64,000 nucleotides of DNA from Toxorhynchites rutilus septentrionalis (GCF_029784135.1 NC_073746.1:166772825-166836824), one strand, 5' to 3'. Shown: positions 1 to 12,209, counted from the stretch's first letter. Program-made: numbers and translations. Notes: a model not told the origin generated them from the sequence alone.

Positions 1-744
1 TTAAAACTGCGAAAAATGATTAAACAGTAGCTGTTCGGATTTCCGGTGAAGAATTTTCGCAGCAGTTTTATTTATAACAGCTCGAATCTGTAAATAGTTT
101 TATTTTAATAAATAAATAGAGTACAATTGTTAATCAGTAAATCAGCTCACATTTTTTGGTCTTATAACCCGTAAACTGAATAATTTTCCGATATGAACAA
201 TTCAATTCTTCTAACTCCTAAAATAGTATTTTTTTTTAGTAAATTATTTCACAAACCACTAATGAATTCACCTTTTCGCTAATTTCAATTTAACCAATTA
301 TTTCTTTTCAATCTTCTATAGTTAAATCCTATTTCCTATCACTTTAATCCTTTAGTCCACTTTCAGCCAACTGTATTCTTCCACTTCCTTCAATTTTTAG
401 ATTTCATCCTACTACAATTTCCTACTCAATACTCTGTAAAGACCCTTTTCATCTATAATTCGCTTATTCAAATTATTATTCTCTTCTTCGATTGTTCTTC
501 AGGGTTTCATCTATCTCTATCTATGTGCTATAAACAGTTTCCTATTATTTCACGCGCAACATCCCAGCCCATTCTAACTCCGACAACTCCGACAAGGGGA
601 TTCGGTGCATGGCGGGCTAACTGTAGCAACAAACTAACAAATTCTGAAACACCTCTCAGTCAAAGCCGTCCAGAGTTTTACTTTACTTTCTTTTTTATTC
701 AAACAGTTTATTAGAAAATTGATAACTTTTGATACATAAAACGT
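1..744. other. AT-rich sequence, nothing recognised
   Basis: No coding exon, RNA gene or clear repeat boundary was seen. The only open frame of note (523-714, +) has no recognisable protein features. Low-complexity T-rich runs are common. Confidence 0.5.
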
Positions 745-1215
745 AATAACAATATCGAGTTGGGTCGGTTCTTCGTTCCTCAGAACATCGGTTTGCCGCT
801 CTGGCATGGATCGAACGAGTTGTTCAGCATAATCTCTGGCAAAGTTCTCTCATTCAAACTCCAATGCTGTTTGCAGTGACTCCCTAATTGTTATACGATG
901 CTTTCTGATGTCAACCGTCCATCTATTACCAGAAATTCTCAATATGGTTAAGTTCAACTGATTTTGCGGGTGGTTTCACTACATTCGTGCTGTGGCTTCA
1001 TGTGGCTGTTTGCTTTGGATAATAATAACAGTTGAATGTTCAGGATATACTATTTTTTTTTGCGCTGGCTTTCATGACCTTCTTCAGATAAAATTTTCAA
1101 CATCAGATGCAGACATACAACCCCACACCATCACCATTCTATCACCATTTTTGACTGTTACTCCGATATTCTTTGGTTTCAGATATTCATTTGGCATTCG
1201 AGTAGAAATCGACTG
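745..1215 (-). pseudogene. Tc1-like transposase, degenerate central and C-terminal part
   Basis: Read on the minus strand and through several stops and frameshifts, the sequence gives pieces typical of Tc1 transposases: a block resembling RMPNEYLKPK, then VTVKNGDRMVMVWGCMSAS (the conserved strand after the first catalytic Asp region), and near the low-coordinate end DYAEQLVRSMPERQTDVLRN, the usual Tc1 C-terminal helix. The frame breaks several times between these blocks (for example around 900-1080), and the N-terminal DNA-binding part is not visible. Terminal inverted repeats were not found. The family-level call is fairly safe; a precise subfamily is not possible. It is a dead relic. Confidence 0.65.
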
Positions 1216-1870
1216 ACAGATGAATGATCAGATACGAATGAATAACCATATTTTGTTGAAAAAAATTGGATTTTTAAATCGTCGATCCCCAAAGCTTCTT
1301 CACTATTTTCAAATCATACAACAAGTGTATCACTTTGTTTGCTTTGCTGATGACTGGGAATCGCTACGCGATTCTGTTTGTAGATCCATACTAGACAAAT
1401 CTGCAACGAACGAGTAAAATTTGTCAGCAAGGGATTTCCAAGAATTGAATAAACTGTAATTTATGGACGATGTTCTGAATTATAGTTATTCGTTCGTCTG
1501 CGCGGGCTTCTTTTTGAAATGACGCCCTCACCAGTTATTGAACTTGAAGGTGTATGGACTGTCTCAATTTTCCACTCGATTGATCCCAAACCAAACTGCT
1601 ATCTTTTGCCTAATTTCACACTTACAATTATAATTTTTCCACACATGCTCCTATCCTTCGTTGAAGTTCTCGTGTAAATAAGTTCATAACCTAGTCACCT
1701 GGATGATTCCATCAAAACAGTACTCATTGACACAAACCTGAAAAAAACAATATCAGAAATTTCATCTCGCTATACCGATGTTTTGAATCCTAGAAATCGT
1801 CGGAGAAGTTGCTTGAAATGCTATCCCGCACTGTATGAAAAACACATCTTAATCCTGATTAAAATGAAAT
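1216..1870. other. unassigned intergenic sequence
   Basis: It may include the degraded N-terminal half of the neighbouring Tc1-like relic, but no conserved helix-turn-helix could be read. Nothing else is supported. Confidence 0.4.
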
Positions 1871-2270
1871 CACAGTCCTACGTCAAGCTCCCGTCCCTGT
1901 CGATAGGCACAGAACTTTTTAAGTCATCTATGGCTTTATTCGTGTTTGATTAACCTAAAGTTTCCTAAGAAATTTTAGACATCATAAAAATGCACAATAT
2001 TGAAATAGTCAATTCTTCTGCTTCGTTTATTTTTGCTGTCAATTCCTTTCAATTTTGAAAAAATGGCTTCCATTGACGATTGAAACTGTTCGAATAATCT
2101 ATGTTCATTTTCATCATTCAGGTGCTTGATTTCACATGCCGATTTTACCAATATGGATAGTCTTGAACTTTCTCCCGAAAAAAGTAGAGGCGTTTGTGCT
2201 GGAGGCACAGACGGAAACTTGACGTAGGACTTTGAGAACAATTGCTTTCGAATTGAGTTCTTTCATTGCA
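1871..2270. repeat. repeat fragments carrying the TTGACGTAGGACT box
   Basis: The 13-bp box TTGACGTAGGACT occurs as its reverse complement at 1874-1886 and forward at 2219-2231. Each copy is preceded, on its own strand, by a related GGCAC..GACGG stretch, and the forward copy is followed by AATTG..TT.GAA.TGAGTT..TTCATTG. The same outside-plus-inside arrangement recurs near 22840-22910, so these are copies of one repeat family rather than chance matches. Element ends and coding capacity are not visible. Confidence 0.55.
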
Positions 2271-4325
2271 AAATTTTCGATATTACCGACGTACTCAATG
2301 TTATATCCTACATGATAGAGACGTACATTGAGCATGATATAATTAGACAACAACCTTTCTAATAAAATCTCTATCAACGTTCAAACGTTTGAACCAGGCT
2401 CTCGTCAAAGCTTTGGGAATAATGTGTTGTGGCCTTCTTCCAAGTCATCTTCTCTCCTTTGATTCTGATAAGTGTTGCTATCGTAATAATTCCTCATATG
2501 CAACGACTACCTGGAAAGAAAAGAATCTAATGTAAGAAGTAATGGATGAACAAAGATTCTTTGTATATGGTATCAGTTGTGTTAAAAATGACTTGATATA
2601 TGAAACGACTTATTTCTATTTTCATAAATAAAAACCAAGGTTTGTTCCCGCTCGAGAACTGGTCGTTTGCATTGTTCATACAGCGAGAAAAATTGGAAAC
2701 GTGGAGAAATATTAGAAAAAGTGATTTCCAATATGATCTATATATAGTATATAGTAAGAAAAATTGATAATTGTGTTCGGTATTGGTAATTACCTTATAT
2801 TACATTGATGATTTTTTTCATTATTTCATCCATACATAACACAGGAAGCATCTGGTCTAAGATCACAAAGGGCGGTTTTCAACTTATCTCGTTCCACTTC
2901 GGTATCTTTTATCTGATACGCACCATTCAACTACTGTTTACCATCCTGTTATCATCACTCGGTAAACGCTGGTGGAGTGAACAAACAATACCCAACAACC
3001 AAACAGAACGGCCCTTTTCAGGGCCACCGAATCATTATCAAAGAGTTTAACGATGTAATTCTTCCAAGATATCCAAAATCAACAGTTAGCCTAACGGAAT
3101 CCAACGTCAATCGTGTCAGAAGTTATTGATGGGTCTTATGGGTCATGATTTCTCCAAAGTATTTCTAGCTGGGGTGATTTCCCGTATACATTCGGAAATA
3201 TATTCGCGATCGTCTCGTGGATCGCAGATGGTTTTGACGGGTAACACTTTGTAGCGAGAACACTATGTAAATTCTTTCTTTTTTTATTTCAATCGGACTG
3301 TTCTATACATTTTATCACATTCACTATTGACCTCCAAATCCATCTGTCACATGAATAATTCGGAGTACTTGGGCAAACTAGAACTTGAGAAATACTTCAG
3401 CTATCTTTAATGCAACCTTTATTCCACGAATGCTTAAAGCAGTATTTTAGTCTGAAAAAAGTTCTACTGAAGCGACTCATGTCGAATTTATATGGATACA
3501 ATCTGCAACATCTTTTTATCGCATGAACCTCTAAAAATGATATTTTTTTTTAAATTTCATTATTTTTAAAAAAATGGGAAACGTAATAAAAGACGTTTCA
3601 AACCGCATTTTGTTTTTCAAACGGCCGCCATTTTGTCAAAAAAAAGTTGTTTTTGACTAGTCTGAGCTTCATGCGATAGCGGCATCTTTACTGATTCAGA
3701 ATCTGTTCGATTTTTTTGTTTCAGATAACCAGAAGGACTGGAATCGTGTACGCCATGGCACAACTTTTTTTTAACGCTCTCACTTCATCAGCTCTTGACT
3801 ATTCTAGTTATGAATATTTTTTCTCCGTTCAATTTTTGTTTTATTGTTAAAAGATAGATGAACAAATAATGATATAATGAATAGTAAAAGTATTCTTTGT
3901 TTCATTTTTACGGAGCTCGAAGAAACGTCTGAAATTCGTGTCTCTACACTAGAATACTCCCTTAAGGCCGGAGAGCTGACCTTCGGTGTGAAATTTTTAG
4001 TTTGAATTAATATAAATACAAATTACAAATCTCACAGTTATATTGATTTGAAAATGAGTCTAAAGAAAGATCTGATGATCTGATCAATCTAAAGAAATAG
4101 ACTATTTGATACTCATTTACTACATAAAAGGCGAAATAACAAAATCATGCAGAAAATTGTGTTTAATTTAGGTTACGGAACGAATTTTGTAAGTGAACGC
4201 AAAGCGCAGGAGAGGTTTAGCCGATTTCGTTTAAAAAAATGCAAGTCGTTAGAAAAAAAATCACAACTATCTCTACTGCTCACAACTAAATAGATTATAC
4301 AAAGCGATTGAGAAAAAAAAAGTGA
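2271..4325. other. AT-rich intergenic sequence
   Basis: No gene or delimited repeat was identified. Open frames such as 2805-3050 (+) show no family features. Around 3540-3660 there is a stretch with CCGCCATTTTGT similar in flavour to sequences near 42100 and 42860, suggesting an old repeat. Confidence 0.4.
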
Positions 4326-4338
4326 TGAAACGGATAAT

Positions 4339-4603
4339 CTTCTTCTTGAATGGCGTTAACGTTCCCTGTGGAACTTTTGCCGTCTCAACGTGTGCATTAA
4401 TTAGCGTCATTTATTAATACTTAGTTGAGATTTCTTAAGCCAAATAACACTTGAATGTATTCCGAGGGGCAAGCTCTTGAATACGCGTGACCACAGTGCA
4501 AGTCGAAGGAAATTTCTTTGACGAAAAATCCTCCGGCCAGAACGGGAATCGAATCCGAACACCCGGCATGACAATGTGAGACGCTAACCACTCGGCCACG
4601 GGT
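4339..4603 (-). mobile_element. tRNA-derived SINE with target site duplication
   Basis: The minus strand begins with a tRNA-like head. It holds a Pol III A box (TGGCCGAGTGG, complement of 4588-4598) and a B box (GATTCGATTCC, complement of 4545-4555) about 33 bp apart, which is normal tRNA promoter spacing. A ~200-bp non-tRNA body follows and ends in a GAAGAAG tail. The element is bracketed by a perfect 13-bp direct repeat, TGAAACGGATAAT, at 4326-4338 and 4604-4616. Those target duplications place both ends to the base. It would be transcribed by RNA polymerase III and mobilised by a LINE. It could be mistaken for a functional tRNA gene, but the head continues into the body and no clean cloverleaf acceptor stem was found. 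Confidence 0.85.
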
Positions 4604-4616
4604 TGAAACGGATAAT

Positions 4617-7300
4617 GGATTGACCGGATACGCGATAACTTGCCGGATTACCGAACACTCTACTCTTTATTTGCGAATACAAATCTGAGAGAAACTGTAT
4701 GCGTGCATGGAGAAAATAAAGTTAAATTTTCGAGATAAAAAAAACGTATTTGAATGCAAATCATGAACGAATATAATTTTTTCGTTTCGTATTAATATCC
4801 TATTTAATAGTGTATCAAGTTTTCTACGAGAAATGTGGAACTGATTTTTTTCCTGATATTATAATACAAGAGTTTTTGTGTATATATAGAAATAATTTTA
4901 ATACTGCTCGAGTAAGCGTAAGAACTACACGTTTTAAGTATGCAAAGAACATCAATCCTTTTTTTTCCTTCAACATTGGAGAGTTTAGAACTGAACTATT
5001 AAAGAATTTAGTAATCTGAGAAGAGGTACTCTTACTTCACTACAAATCAAAACTATTATAGGCGAAAAAAATCATTGATTTGACGACACAACAGTTGATC
5101 GAGTAGTGCGTTAGGCTTTGTAAACACTTTGAAAAAAATAATAAAAAATAGATGCTCTGGTTTCCTATGTATATCTGAAGTAAATCCCATGTGGATTTAC
5201 CTCCGATGCTGTATTTGAAAAGGGTTTGGACAAGGACGAGACTGCACGAAGCACACTGAACACTGAAACGGATAGCAACAAATGATACATCTTGATGATA
5301 TTATGACTCAGTTCACGAATTCTGCCGTGAGTCAGAGAACTTGACGTAATATTTTATTACTCTGACCTTCTACCTGACGCGCTCGTTTTAAGAAAACAAA
5401 TAACCAAGTCTGGCGGTTTATGTGGTCTGCTTGCAGCACATGAACAATACAATACAGCCATTCAAACATCTTAAACAAACAGTTTAGCAACACGATTAGT
5501 TCCGCACCAATCATCACACGGCTCGAGGCTGAGTGCACGTGTCTCGCTCACGTCATCTCGCCGCTGGTTGGGTCCCGGTTTTATTTTCGCGCTAATTATC
5601 GAGACGAGCAAGCGCAGCATCCATAACTCACCCTCCTTCGCGGCGGATACAAAACAACAACACAATTTGTTCTATTCATTTGTGCTGAAATTGATTTCAG
5701 ATGAAGCGTGATTTGTTTCACGAAGACGAAGTAAAATGTATCGCTTTATGTATCGTCGTTTGACGTTTGTGGCGGGACACGTGTTGGCTTATATGTGTGT
5801 TTCATTCATCAACCAATCTTGAGTTTTGAGAGGCTCATTGCGTTTGCAATGAAGGTGAAACTTCAGTCAACTTTTGCACCGTTGAACTCGTCTTCTTCGA
5901 TGGACACTGGACTTAATCGAAAAATCTCGATTACCTGAATACATTCTTCAACAAACTCACCATTCTGTTAAAAATCTTGACATAATCCGCTTAGAATTGA
6001 CGCTGATATTTGAATCACCCAATTGGAAGAGCAGAAGGCAAGTCTAAACAAAACAAAAACATGCTGACACATCGGGGGAAGATGACAAATCTTTTGCCTA
6101 CTCTGCAGGCGATTATCAGCCGACTTTTTCACACTGTGTCACATATGTTCGAACCCATAATCACATGCGGAAATAAACAGAGCGTAGCATGAAACGATAG
6201 AATGTTCAACCCTAACAAGCCACTCTAATATATGGTAATACGAGGGGATGGCAGCTTGTGAAGGAATTACCAGAGTCAAGTTATGCAAATCACTCAAACA
6301 GTCATAAAAACTCTCCCTATTGGACTATTTGGGACTTATTTGGGGCAACATGGGAGAATGTTGATTTAAGGGGTGCGCTTCTACTTCGACAGATGGGTAT
6401 GTACTTGGGAACTGGTTCAGGTTTCAAACTAGGGAATTAATATGATTTTTACTGTAGAGTATATAAGCAAAACATATAATTCACTAACTTAGGCCGCTAA
6501 AGTAAATACAACTAAACAACTAGCTTTGAAGCTATATTTCAACTAAACCCTACTGCACAAAAAATCAGCTGTTGCCTTCATGGCCTTTATACATGTAGGG
6601 TAAAACAGTACAAAACGCACCGGTGAGGTCATATGGCCCAAGCCACTAATTGTTAGAAATCTTTGGATTAGTCATTGAAATGATGGACTACTTTATTAAT
6701 TTTAATTCGCAGTTATCTCTTTTACATAACCACAGTACACACACATACCCACCACAATAAAATAAGATACAAATTGAGACAAAACTAAAGCATCTACCTA
6801 ATCTGTAGATATTCATGGTTGCTTCGTAAGGTTTCGCGGTTAGTCAATGTTTAATGTTTAGATTTCAAGATTTCTACACTCTACCTCCACATTGAATCAT
6901 TGAACTTAATGATCACGCCTAAAAATTGGGCCAACTTGTGATATTTTACAAAAAATTTGTCAAAATTTGTGAAAACAATAATTGGGGAATGCACCGAAAA
7001 AAATATGTCTTATTCAGGTTACAAACACAAACGTCGGCTTTGACCAACACCCTGGCATGCCTTTTTGTAGCTCGCATAGAAAATCATACGCATAGGAATT
7101 ACTCCAAGCCGCACTCACATTGCGGAACAAACAAAAGGAAGTTGACATCACGACTGAATTGACCACAATCACATTGCGAAAAGAACAAAATAACCGTTTG
7201 AGCCATTTCTATGCCGCCTATGCTCAATTGCATACGGTTCTGACTTTTTCTCTTTGCTTTGATGACACTTGTTTGGGTCTAATTGGTTGCAGAATGTGAT
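4617..7300. other. long gene-free stretch
   Basis: No exon or transposon was recognised. 5520-5660 is clearly richer in G+C than its surroundings and could be conserved non-coding or old exon material, but open frames there (5332-5538 and 5471-5665, minus) do not resemble a known protein. The small frames at 6010-6440 are not supported. Confidence 0.4.
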
Positions 7301-8316
7301 GAAATTACAACAAGCTTATTGGTGTTGTTAATATTTATCTGAAATTTTATTCAAGTAATTGATTTTTAATAAGCTATGTGTAGCATCGAAGTTGTTTCTA
7401 TGAAACATGACAAATGAAAGTATTCTTATTGACTTCTCGATAAAAAAAAACAGATTGACATTATGGGCATCCTGCAACACCTCTGTGATTTTTGTATATA
7501 TGTAATACAAGTGTATAATTTCAGTGATCGAATAATTCACATCGTTGTGATTCATCACAACAAACATGATGCTGCACCCAATAGAAGTTTGTATCGTTAC
7601 ATGGATTGATGGGCAGAAACCAATAGATGGACCCCTGAAGGTTGGCCTGGTTCAAGACAGCTTTTACTGCAGATTAACAGAAAGATCTGGTGAAACACAT
7701 CATCCAGATGTCGCAATGTATTTTCGGATTAACAGATATTTTCATGAATTTGGCAACATTTTCGTGGCTCTAGAAAAAAAAATGTCAAAATATTGTTTGA
7801 CGTCTCACTCCATTATTATGGTGCGTTCTGACCATGGATTATGGCATCCACCCTATGTTTCGAACTGTCGTCGGAAATATTCAAAATTCTCTGCAAATTC
7901 GATTATTTTTTTGTCAAATTAGATCAGTGATATAATTGGCAGTGATGGAACAAGTATTCTAGCATGAATCAATAACAACAAGCGCGGTAAATGACTGATT
8001 TGCTCAAAGGGTGCTTTTTTACCACCCTCCCCTATATAGAACAATAGTAAAATCAATTTGGTAAAAGATTACTTCCTGCTACGGGAAGTTAACTGTGTCA
8101 ACTGCAGGGATGCCGGGTTTATTTTCAAATGTCTTCACATGGTATGAAAAAATCAGGGGTTAGACATCAATTGAATATAGGCTACCCAAAATCAAAATCA
8201 ATATGGCGTTATTTGTTTACCAACATATCATTTGCGAGGATTGAAATCGTAGAAATCATGGAGATAGTAAAAATAAAGAAAAATGCGCTGCTTTATTTCT
8301 AACTGCATGAGCGATT
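7301..8316. other. intergenic sequence with one unrecognised open frame
   Basis: An open frame at 7566-7922 (+, 118 codons) includes a WIDGQKPIDGPLK stretch but resembles no family that I know, and it has no supporting splice or promoter signals. The rest is AT-rich with no delimited repeat. Confidence 0.35.
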
Positions 8317-8481
8317 TGCGAAGCTGTACACCGAAATGCTGACGAAGCCGCATTGCCTGGTAATGGACGACGAAACCTACGTCAAAGCGGACTTTCGTCA
8401 GCTGCCGGGCCTGTTGATCTTCTCCGCAGAGGACAAATTCAGCGTTCCGGAGGAGATTCGCAAGCAGAAACTATCCAAGTT
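8317..8481 (+). pseudogene. ITmD37E transposase fragment
   Basis: These bases translate to a piece almost identical to the central part of the intact DD37E transposase encoded on the minus strand at 26105-27121. The match runs from KLYTEMLTKPHCLVMDDETY through PEEIRKQKLSKL, then similarity stops abruptly at about 8481. It includes the first catalytic aspartate region. The fragment keeps MDDETY, whereas the longer copy reads MNDETY. Only about 55 codons remain, without terminal repeats, so this is a broken copy. Similarity at DNA level looks high enough that the two came from the same recently active family. Confidence 0.8.
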
Positions 8482-8799
8482 ACCAATTTTCGGTAAATGC
8501 TGCCAATCTATAGTCATTTTCTACCGTTCTAATTATTGGTATATCCTACGGGGAGAAATTGGTAAACATATATGTCGAGCAGAACCATGATTCGTAAGCC
8601 CAATATCGGCTACAATTTCCCGACGAAAAGGCCCGTATTAGAATTATATCAAAACTCTTACCTCCGTATTGCCTTATGACAACAATAAAAATAGTGAATG
8701 CGTGCTTTTCTCACCAGTCTTCAGATATGGCAGCATTCATGTTTACTTATGTTATCTAGTAAAATATACTAACCTCTTGTAAGATTACAATAACGCCTC
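8482..8799. other. short unassigned gap
   Basis: AT-rich sequence between the DD37E fragment and the CR1 remnant. Nothing specific was seen. Confidence 0.35.
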
Positions 8800-9900
8800 T
8801 GGTCAGTGTTTTCAATCGCTCTCTCTTATCCGGTGAGTTTCCAGTCTGTTGGAAGGAATCCTTTTTCCCGATTCACAAGAATGATAGTAAAAGGAATGTA
8901 TCTAATTATCAAGGAATAGCTGCATTAAGTGCTACCTCCAAGCTATTCGAGTTAATTATTCTCGACAACTGGCCCAAAATTTTGCCCACTGCATTTCGGA
9001 GGACCAATACGGCTTCATATCCAAGCGTTCGACGACTACCAATTTAGTGGAGTTTACTTCGTTCATCATCCACGAAGTTGAACTAGGCCATCAAGTAGAT
9101 GTCATCTATACGGATCGCTCTGGAGCGTTCGACAAAACAAATCACGATATTGCTTTGGCTAAATATGACAGATTAGGCGTTCATAACAATCTGTTTGCCA
9201 GACTATCCTCTTACCTAACTGGTCGAAGTATGTCTGTTAAAATTGAAGACTATGTTTCTTCTCCTTTCCTCGTGACACCCAACGTTTCTCAAGGCAGACA
9301 TCTCGGACCATTTCTGTTTCTGAACGATGTTAACAACATTCTAAAATGCCTTAAGTTGTCGTACGCTGATGACCTTAAACTGTAATTAGTGATACGGAAA
9401 CCAGGCGATGCTATTTTTCCACAGGAACAATTGGAAGCTTTCGCCGAGTGGTGCCAACTGAACCGCATGTTACTCAATATTTCCTAATGCTCCATAATAT
9501 CATTCGACGGACATCTTGCATTGATTCATCATAAGTATGTCCTATCGGACACTAGCTTGAAGCGGGGATCAACTGTCAGGGATCTGGGAATACTCGTTGA
9601 TTCTAAGTTCACATTCAAGGATCATGTCGCTTACATGGTATCAAAAGCTTCCTCTCATCTCGGCTTCATATTTCACTTCGCTAAAACATTCGAAAATGTA
9701 AATAGTTTAAAAGCTTTCTATTGCTCATTGATGCGATCCATTTCGGAGTACTTGGCTGTAGTGTGGTGTCCATACTCCCCAAACGAGACGAATCGCATCG
9801 AAGCCATCAACGGAGGCGCTCTGAGGCATCTTCTGTGGAATGATACCAACAATTTACCCAGTTATGAAAGCCGTTGAATGCTTATACATCTTGAACTACT
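8800..9900 (+). pseudogene. CR1-clade reverse transcriptase remnant
   Basis: Broken frames on the plus strand give, in order, the standard blocks of a CR1-like non-LTR reverse transcriptase. They are WKESF..PIHKND (around 8850), QYGFISKRSTTTNLVEF (~9010-9060), YTDRSGAFDKTNHDIALAKYDRLG (palm Asp, ~9100-9180), NVSQGRHLGPF (degenerate PQGS box, ~9280) and LSYADDLKL (YADD catalytic box, ~9355-9383). The downstream DLGILVDSKFTFKDHV and LMRSISEYLAVVWCPY blocks lie at 9580-9775. Stops and frameshifts interrupt the frame near 8900, 9384 and 9487, and the endonuclease half is absent. Its blocks resemble those of the longer element at 16227-19802 but the copy is clearly older. Confidence 0.85.
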
Positions 9901-10209
9901 GGAGGCGAGACGCAACATTGCGATGGTGATCTGATTCAGGGAAACGGCTTCTAACATGATACAATATCCCGAAAAGGAATTGAAGCGATCATCTTCGGGT
10001 AGTGAAGCACAAACGAAGCCCAAACTGAATTGGCTTTGATCGTCCAAACGACATTCATTGTGTCATTTGGGACTTTATTACTATATTATTTAATACCTTG
10101 CTTGTTACGTTACAGCTTGCTTGTTAGATACAATCCTACACTTGTGGTAGTTGCGAACTTTTTTTTCGCAAATGTGGGACCTCGTAAACGCCGAAGTCTT
10201 TAAATTGTT
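9901..10209. other. probable CR1 3' remnant and spacer
   Basis: Sequence just after the reverse transcriptase remnant continues with LELLEARRNIAMV-like codons to about 9935, then becomes non-coding. Confidence 0.35.
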
Positions 10210-11494
10210 GTAGGAGAAGTGGGGGCATAGTGGTCATCCTAAGGAATATGCTCATTTCCAGCGTCCACATACCGTTTCAATTCCCATTTCTCGAAGAATA
10301 TTATAGTTCAACTCATTGTTGTTCGTGATATCAAACCGTTTTTACTATAAAAATTCAAAATCGAACTTTTTTTTTGCTTGGAGGTAAAGGTGTCACCTGT
10401 GGGGGGTAAAGTGGTCACTCGCATATATCAAGCTAAATGGGATAGACTTATGCATTTTTTTGTCCAAATTTGTTCAAATCATATTTGATGTAGTAGGTAC
10501 ATGTAGGAAGTAAGCTTGGCCTATTCACCTAGAGTCTCAATTTCAATTTTCTCATGCATAAAAAACGTAGTAAGAAACACATAACGTTCCGCATAATGAG
10601 GCTTGGTTTAGTTGGAGTGGCATATTTATCCAGAGTCAAAGCCACAAAAGGATCCTCTTCAAGAGCAGAATGTGATGCGGTATATCAGCTTTAGTAAGCA
10701 GAACATTGTAAGTCGTTATTCACCTATGACCACTTTGCCCCCAAACATCAAAGTAATTTCTATGCTAATTAATCGCTGAGATTAAACAAAATACCTGTTC
10801 ACCTCTCCTAGAATATGTGAACAGTCCTCCAAACTGATGATTTGTCCGATATATCAGATTGAATAAACTAAATATTACGAGAAATTCTTTAGATACCATG
10901 CGCACATAACTACGGCCTAAGGCAAGGCGCAAATTGAGAAGCGTATAGCGCTCGTAAACGAACACGAGACCACCAACACGACTCATACGTGCCACAAACG
11001 TAGCGTGGTGGAGCGCATATTCAGTCGCAGTTTGGTGTAAATAACGTGCCACTCGCATACAATGTCTGATTCACACAGTTTTGCGCGATATATTTATTTA
11101 CTAACACAATCAACCGACCGGTACGACCAGCACGAGAAACTGTGGTTCAGCCACAGCGTCACGCGAGTCGTGTCTCACGAGCGCTCCACAATCTCGCGTC
11201 ATCTGGCCAATTTGCGCCGTTCTATCTGTTTTCATTAGCCACAAAAACAAGCGCTATATCGCGGCAAGTTGCTCGCGCTATACGCGTCTCAACATGCGCC
11301 TGGCCTAATGGCTATCGAGAGAGCAATTTCTGTTTTTATTTATATTTTGTCATGCGACAGCTCTACTGAAGTACAGGGTGGCTCAAAAGTCATTCAATTC
11401 ATCAAACATAAGGTGACTATCAATACGGCATCTATAGTCAATAGTTATACTACAAAACAAGTAGGTGACCACTTTGCCCCCGCTACCCCTATTT
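10210..11494. mobile_element. GTGGTCA-type inverted-repeat element, with an inner pair of ends
   Basis: Related termini face each other. GTGGGGGCATAGTGGTCA lies near the left end (10219-10236) and the inverted GGTGACCACTTTGCCCCC at the right end (11464-11481). A second pair lies inside: GGGGGGTAAAGTGGTCAC at 10401-10418 and the inverted ATGACCACTTTGCCCCC at 10726-10742. This reads as one element inside or fused to another of the same family, or as internal duplication of the ends. No transposase frame is present, so it is non-autonomous. It lies in what would be the intron upstream of the exon at 11590. Exact outer boundaries and the target duplication are not certain. Confidence 0.55.
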
Positions 11495-11589
11495 GTTGTT
11501 GTTTGGTGGTCCTTCTGTAAACCACGACCAATAATAAATGTTTTAACCATAACATAAATTATTTGTTCCATCTCTCTTTCTTCTTCCAG

Positions 11590-11836
11590 GTATACGTCAG
11601 TACATCGTTGGCAAATTTGTACGAAAGCGTTGGCAAGGAAGAATGGCGGCTGATCTATACCGGTATACCGGTTCTGTTGCACGACAAAGGATGCACCCGA
11701 TCACGGTGCACACCACGAGTGAGCTTTGTTCTGGCAGAACGAGGCACCTGCTTCGCACTCTGGAAGGACACAATCGACAATCTGTCCGACTACAAGGTTG
11801 CGGCGGCTGCTTTCCACACCATGTGTCTATCGGCGG
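11590..11836 (+). CDS. internal exon: WH1/EVH1-like domain, first part
   Basis: This is a 247-bp exon read in phase 0 from VYVSTSLANLYESVG. It is preceded by a pyrimidine-rich tract ending in CAG (11587-11589) and ends at a consensus donor, GG|GTAAGT, leaving one base of a split codon. The 82 codons contain WRLIYTGIPVLLHD, FVLAERGTCFALW and YKVAAAAFHTM. Their order and spacing fit the beta-sandwich of a WH1/EVH1 domain, which in Ena/VASP and WASP proteins binds proline-rich partners of the actin machinery. Codon usage is GC-rich compared with the surroundings, and there is no stop. No start codon belongs to this exon, so upstream exons must exist, probably beyond the transposon-filled intron or the window. 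The domain call is from pattern recognition only. Confidence 0.75.
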
Positions 11837-11922
11837 GTAAGTAGCTGAATTAGTAACTAATCTTTGTTGCAGACCCTACATACTGACAGCTTCGATACCT
11901 AATAGCGCCTTCTTAATTCTAG
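11837..11922 (+). other. 86-bp intron
   Basis: GTAAGT at 11837 and a pyrimidine-rich CTTCTTAATTCTAG ending at 11922 frame a short intron of usual dipteran size. Removing it joins GCG-G|AC-CAT, restoring a codon for Asp and a continuous reading frame. Confidence 0.8.
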
Positions 11923-12209
11923 ACCATCGCAAGGTGATCGGATTCAGCTTCGATTCGAACCAAGCGGCCCGCGAGATGTGGGTTCGTGTGGAGGAACTGA
12001 TCAGCAATCCCGAGAATATCGCCCTCTCGGCACCGGGCAGGAAGCGGAAGCCCAAAAAGAGCACCAAACCCATCATTCTGCCACCAAAGTCGCAAATCTC
12101 GCAACCCTGTCAGTTCCACCACGTTACCAGCGTTACCACCAACGATACCCAGCGTTACTTTAGCCTGCAGGCGTTTGTAGCGGCGCCGGTCAAACACAGG
12201 GTGCCGTAA
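11923..12209 (+). CDS. terminal exon: end of WH1-like domain, basic stretch and CRIB-like motif
   Basis: The exon continues the frame as DHRKVIGFSFDSNQAAREMW, matching the final beta strand and C-terminal helix expected of a WH1/EVH1 domain. A basic segment follows (GRKRKPKKSTK), then ISQPCQFHHVTSV. That last piece fits the CRIB/GBD consensus I-S-x-P-x(2-4)-F-x-H-x-x-(H)-V except that the second His is Ser. WH1, basic region and CRIB in that order recalls WASP, but there is no proline-rich or VCA segment: the frame stops at TAA (12207-12209), about 40 codons after the motif. The protein may truly end here, or a donor near the end may have been missed. A role downstream of a Rho-family GTPase at the cortex is inference. 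The gene could not be named. Confidence 0.7.

Noticed and set aside
4339..4603. Functional tRNA gene
   Set aside because: The tRNA-like head lacks a recognisable complete cloverleaf and is joined to a SINE body with target duplications.
7566..7922. 118-codon protein gene
   Set aside because: No recognisable domain, no supporting splice or promoter signal, and AT-rich tail codons.
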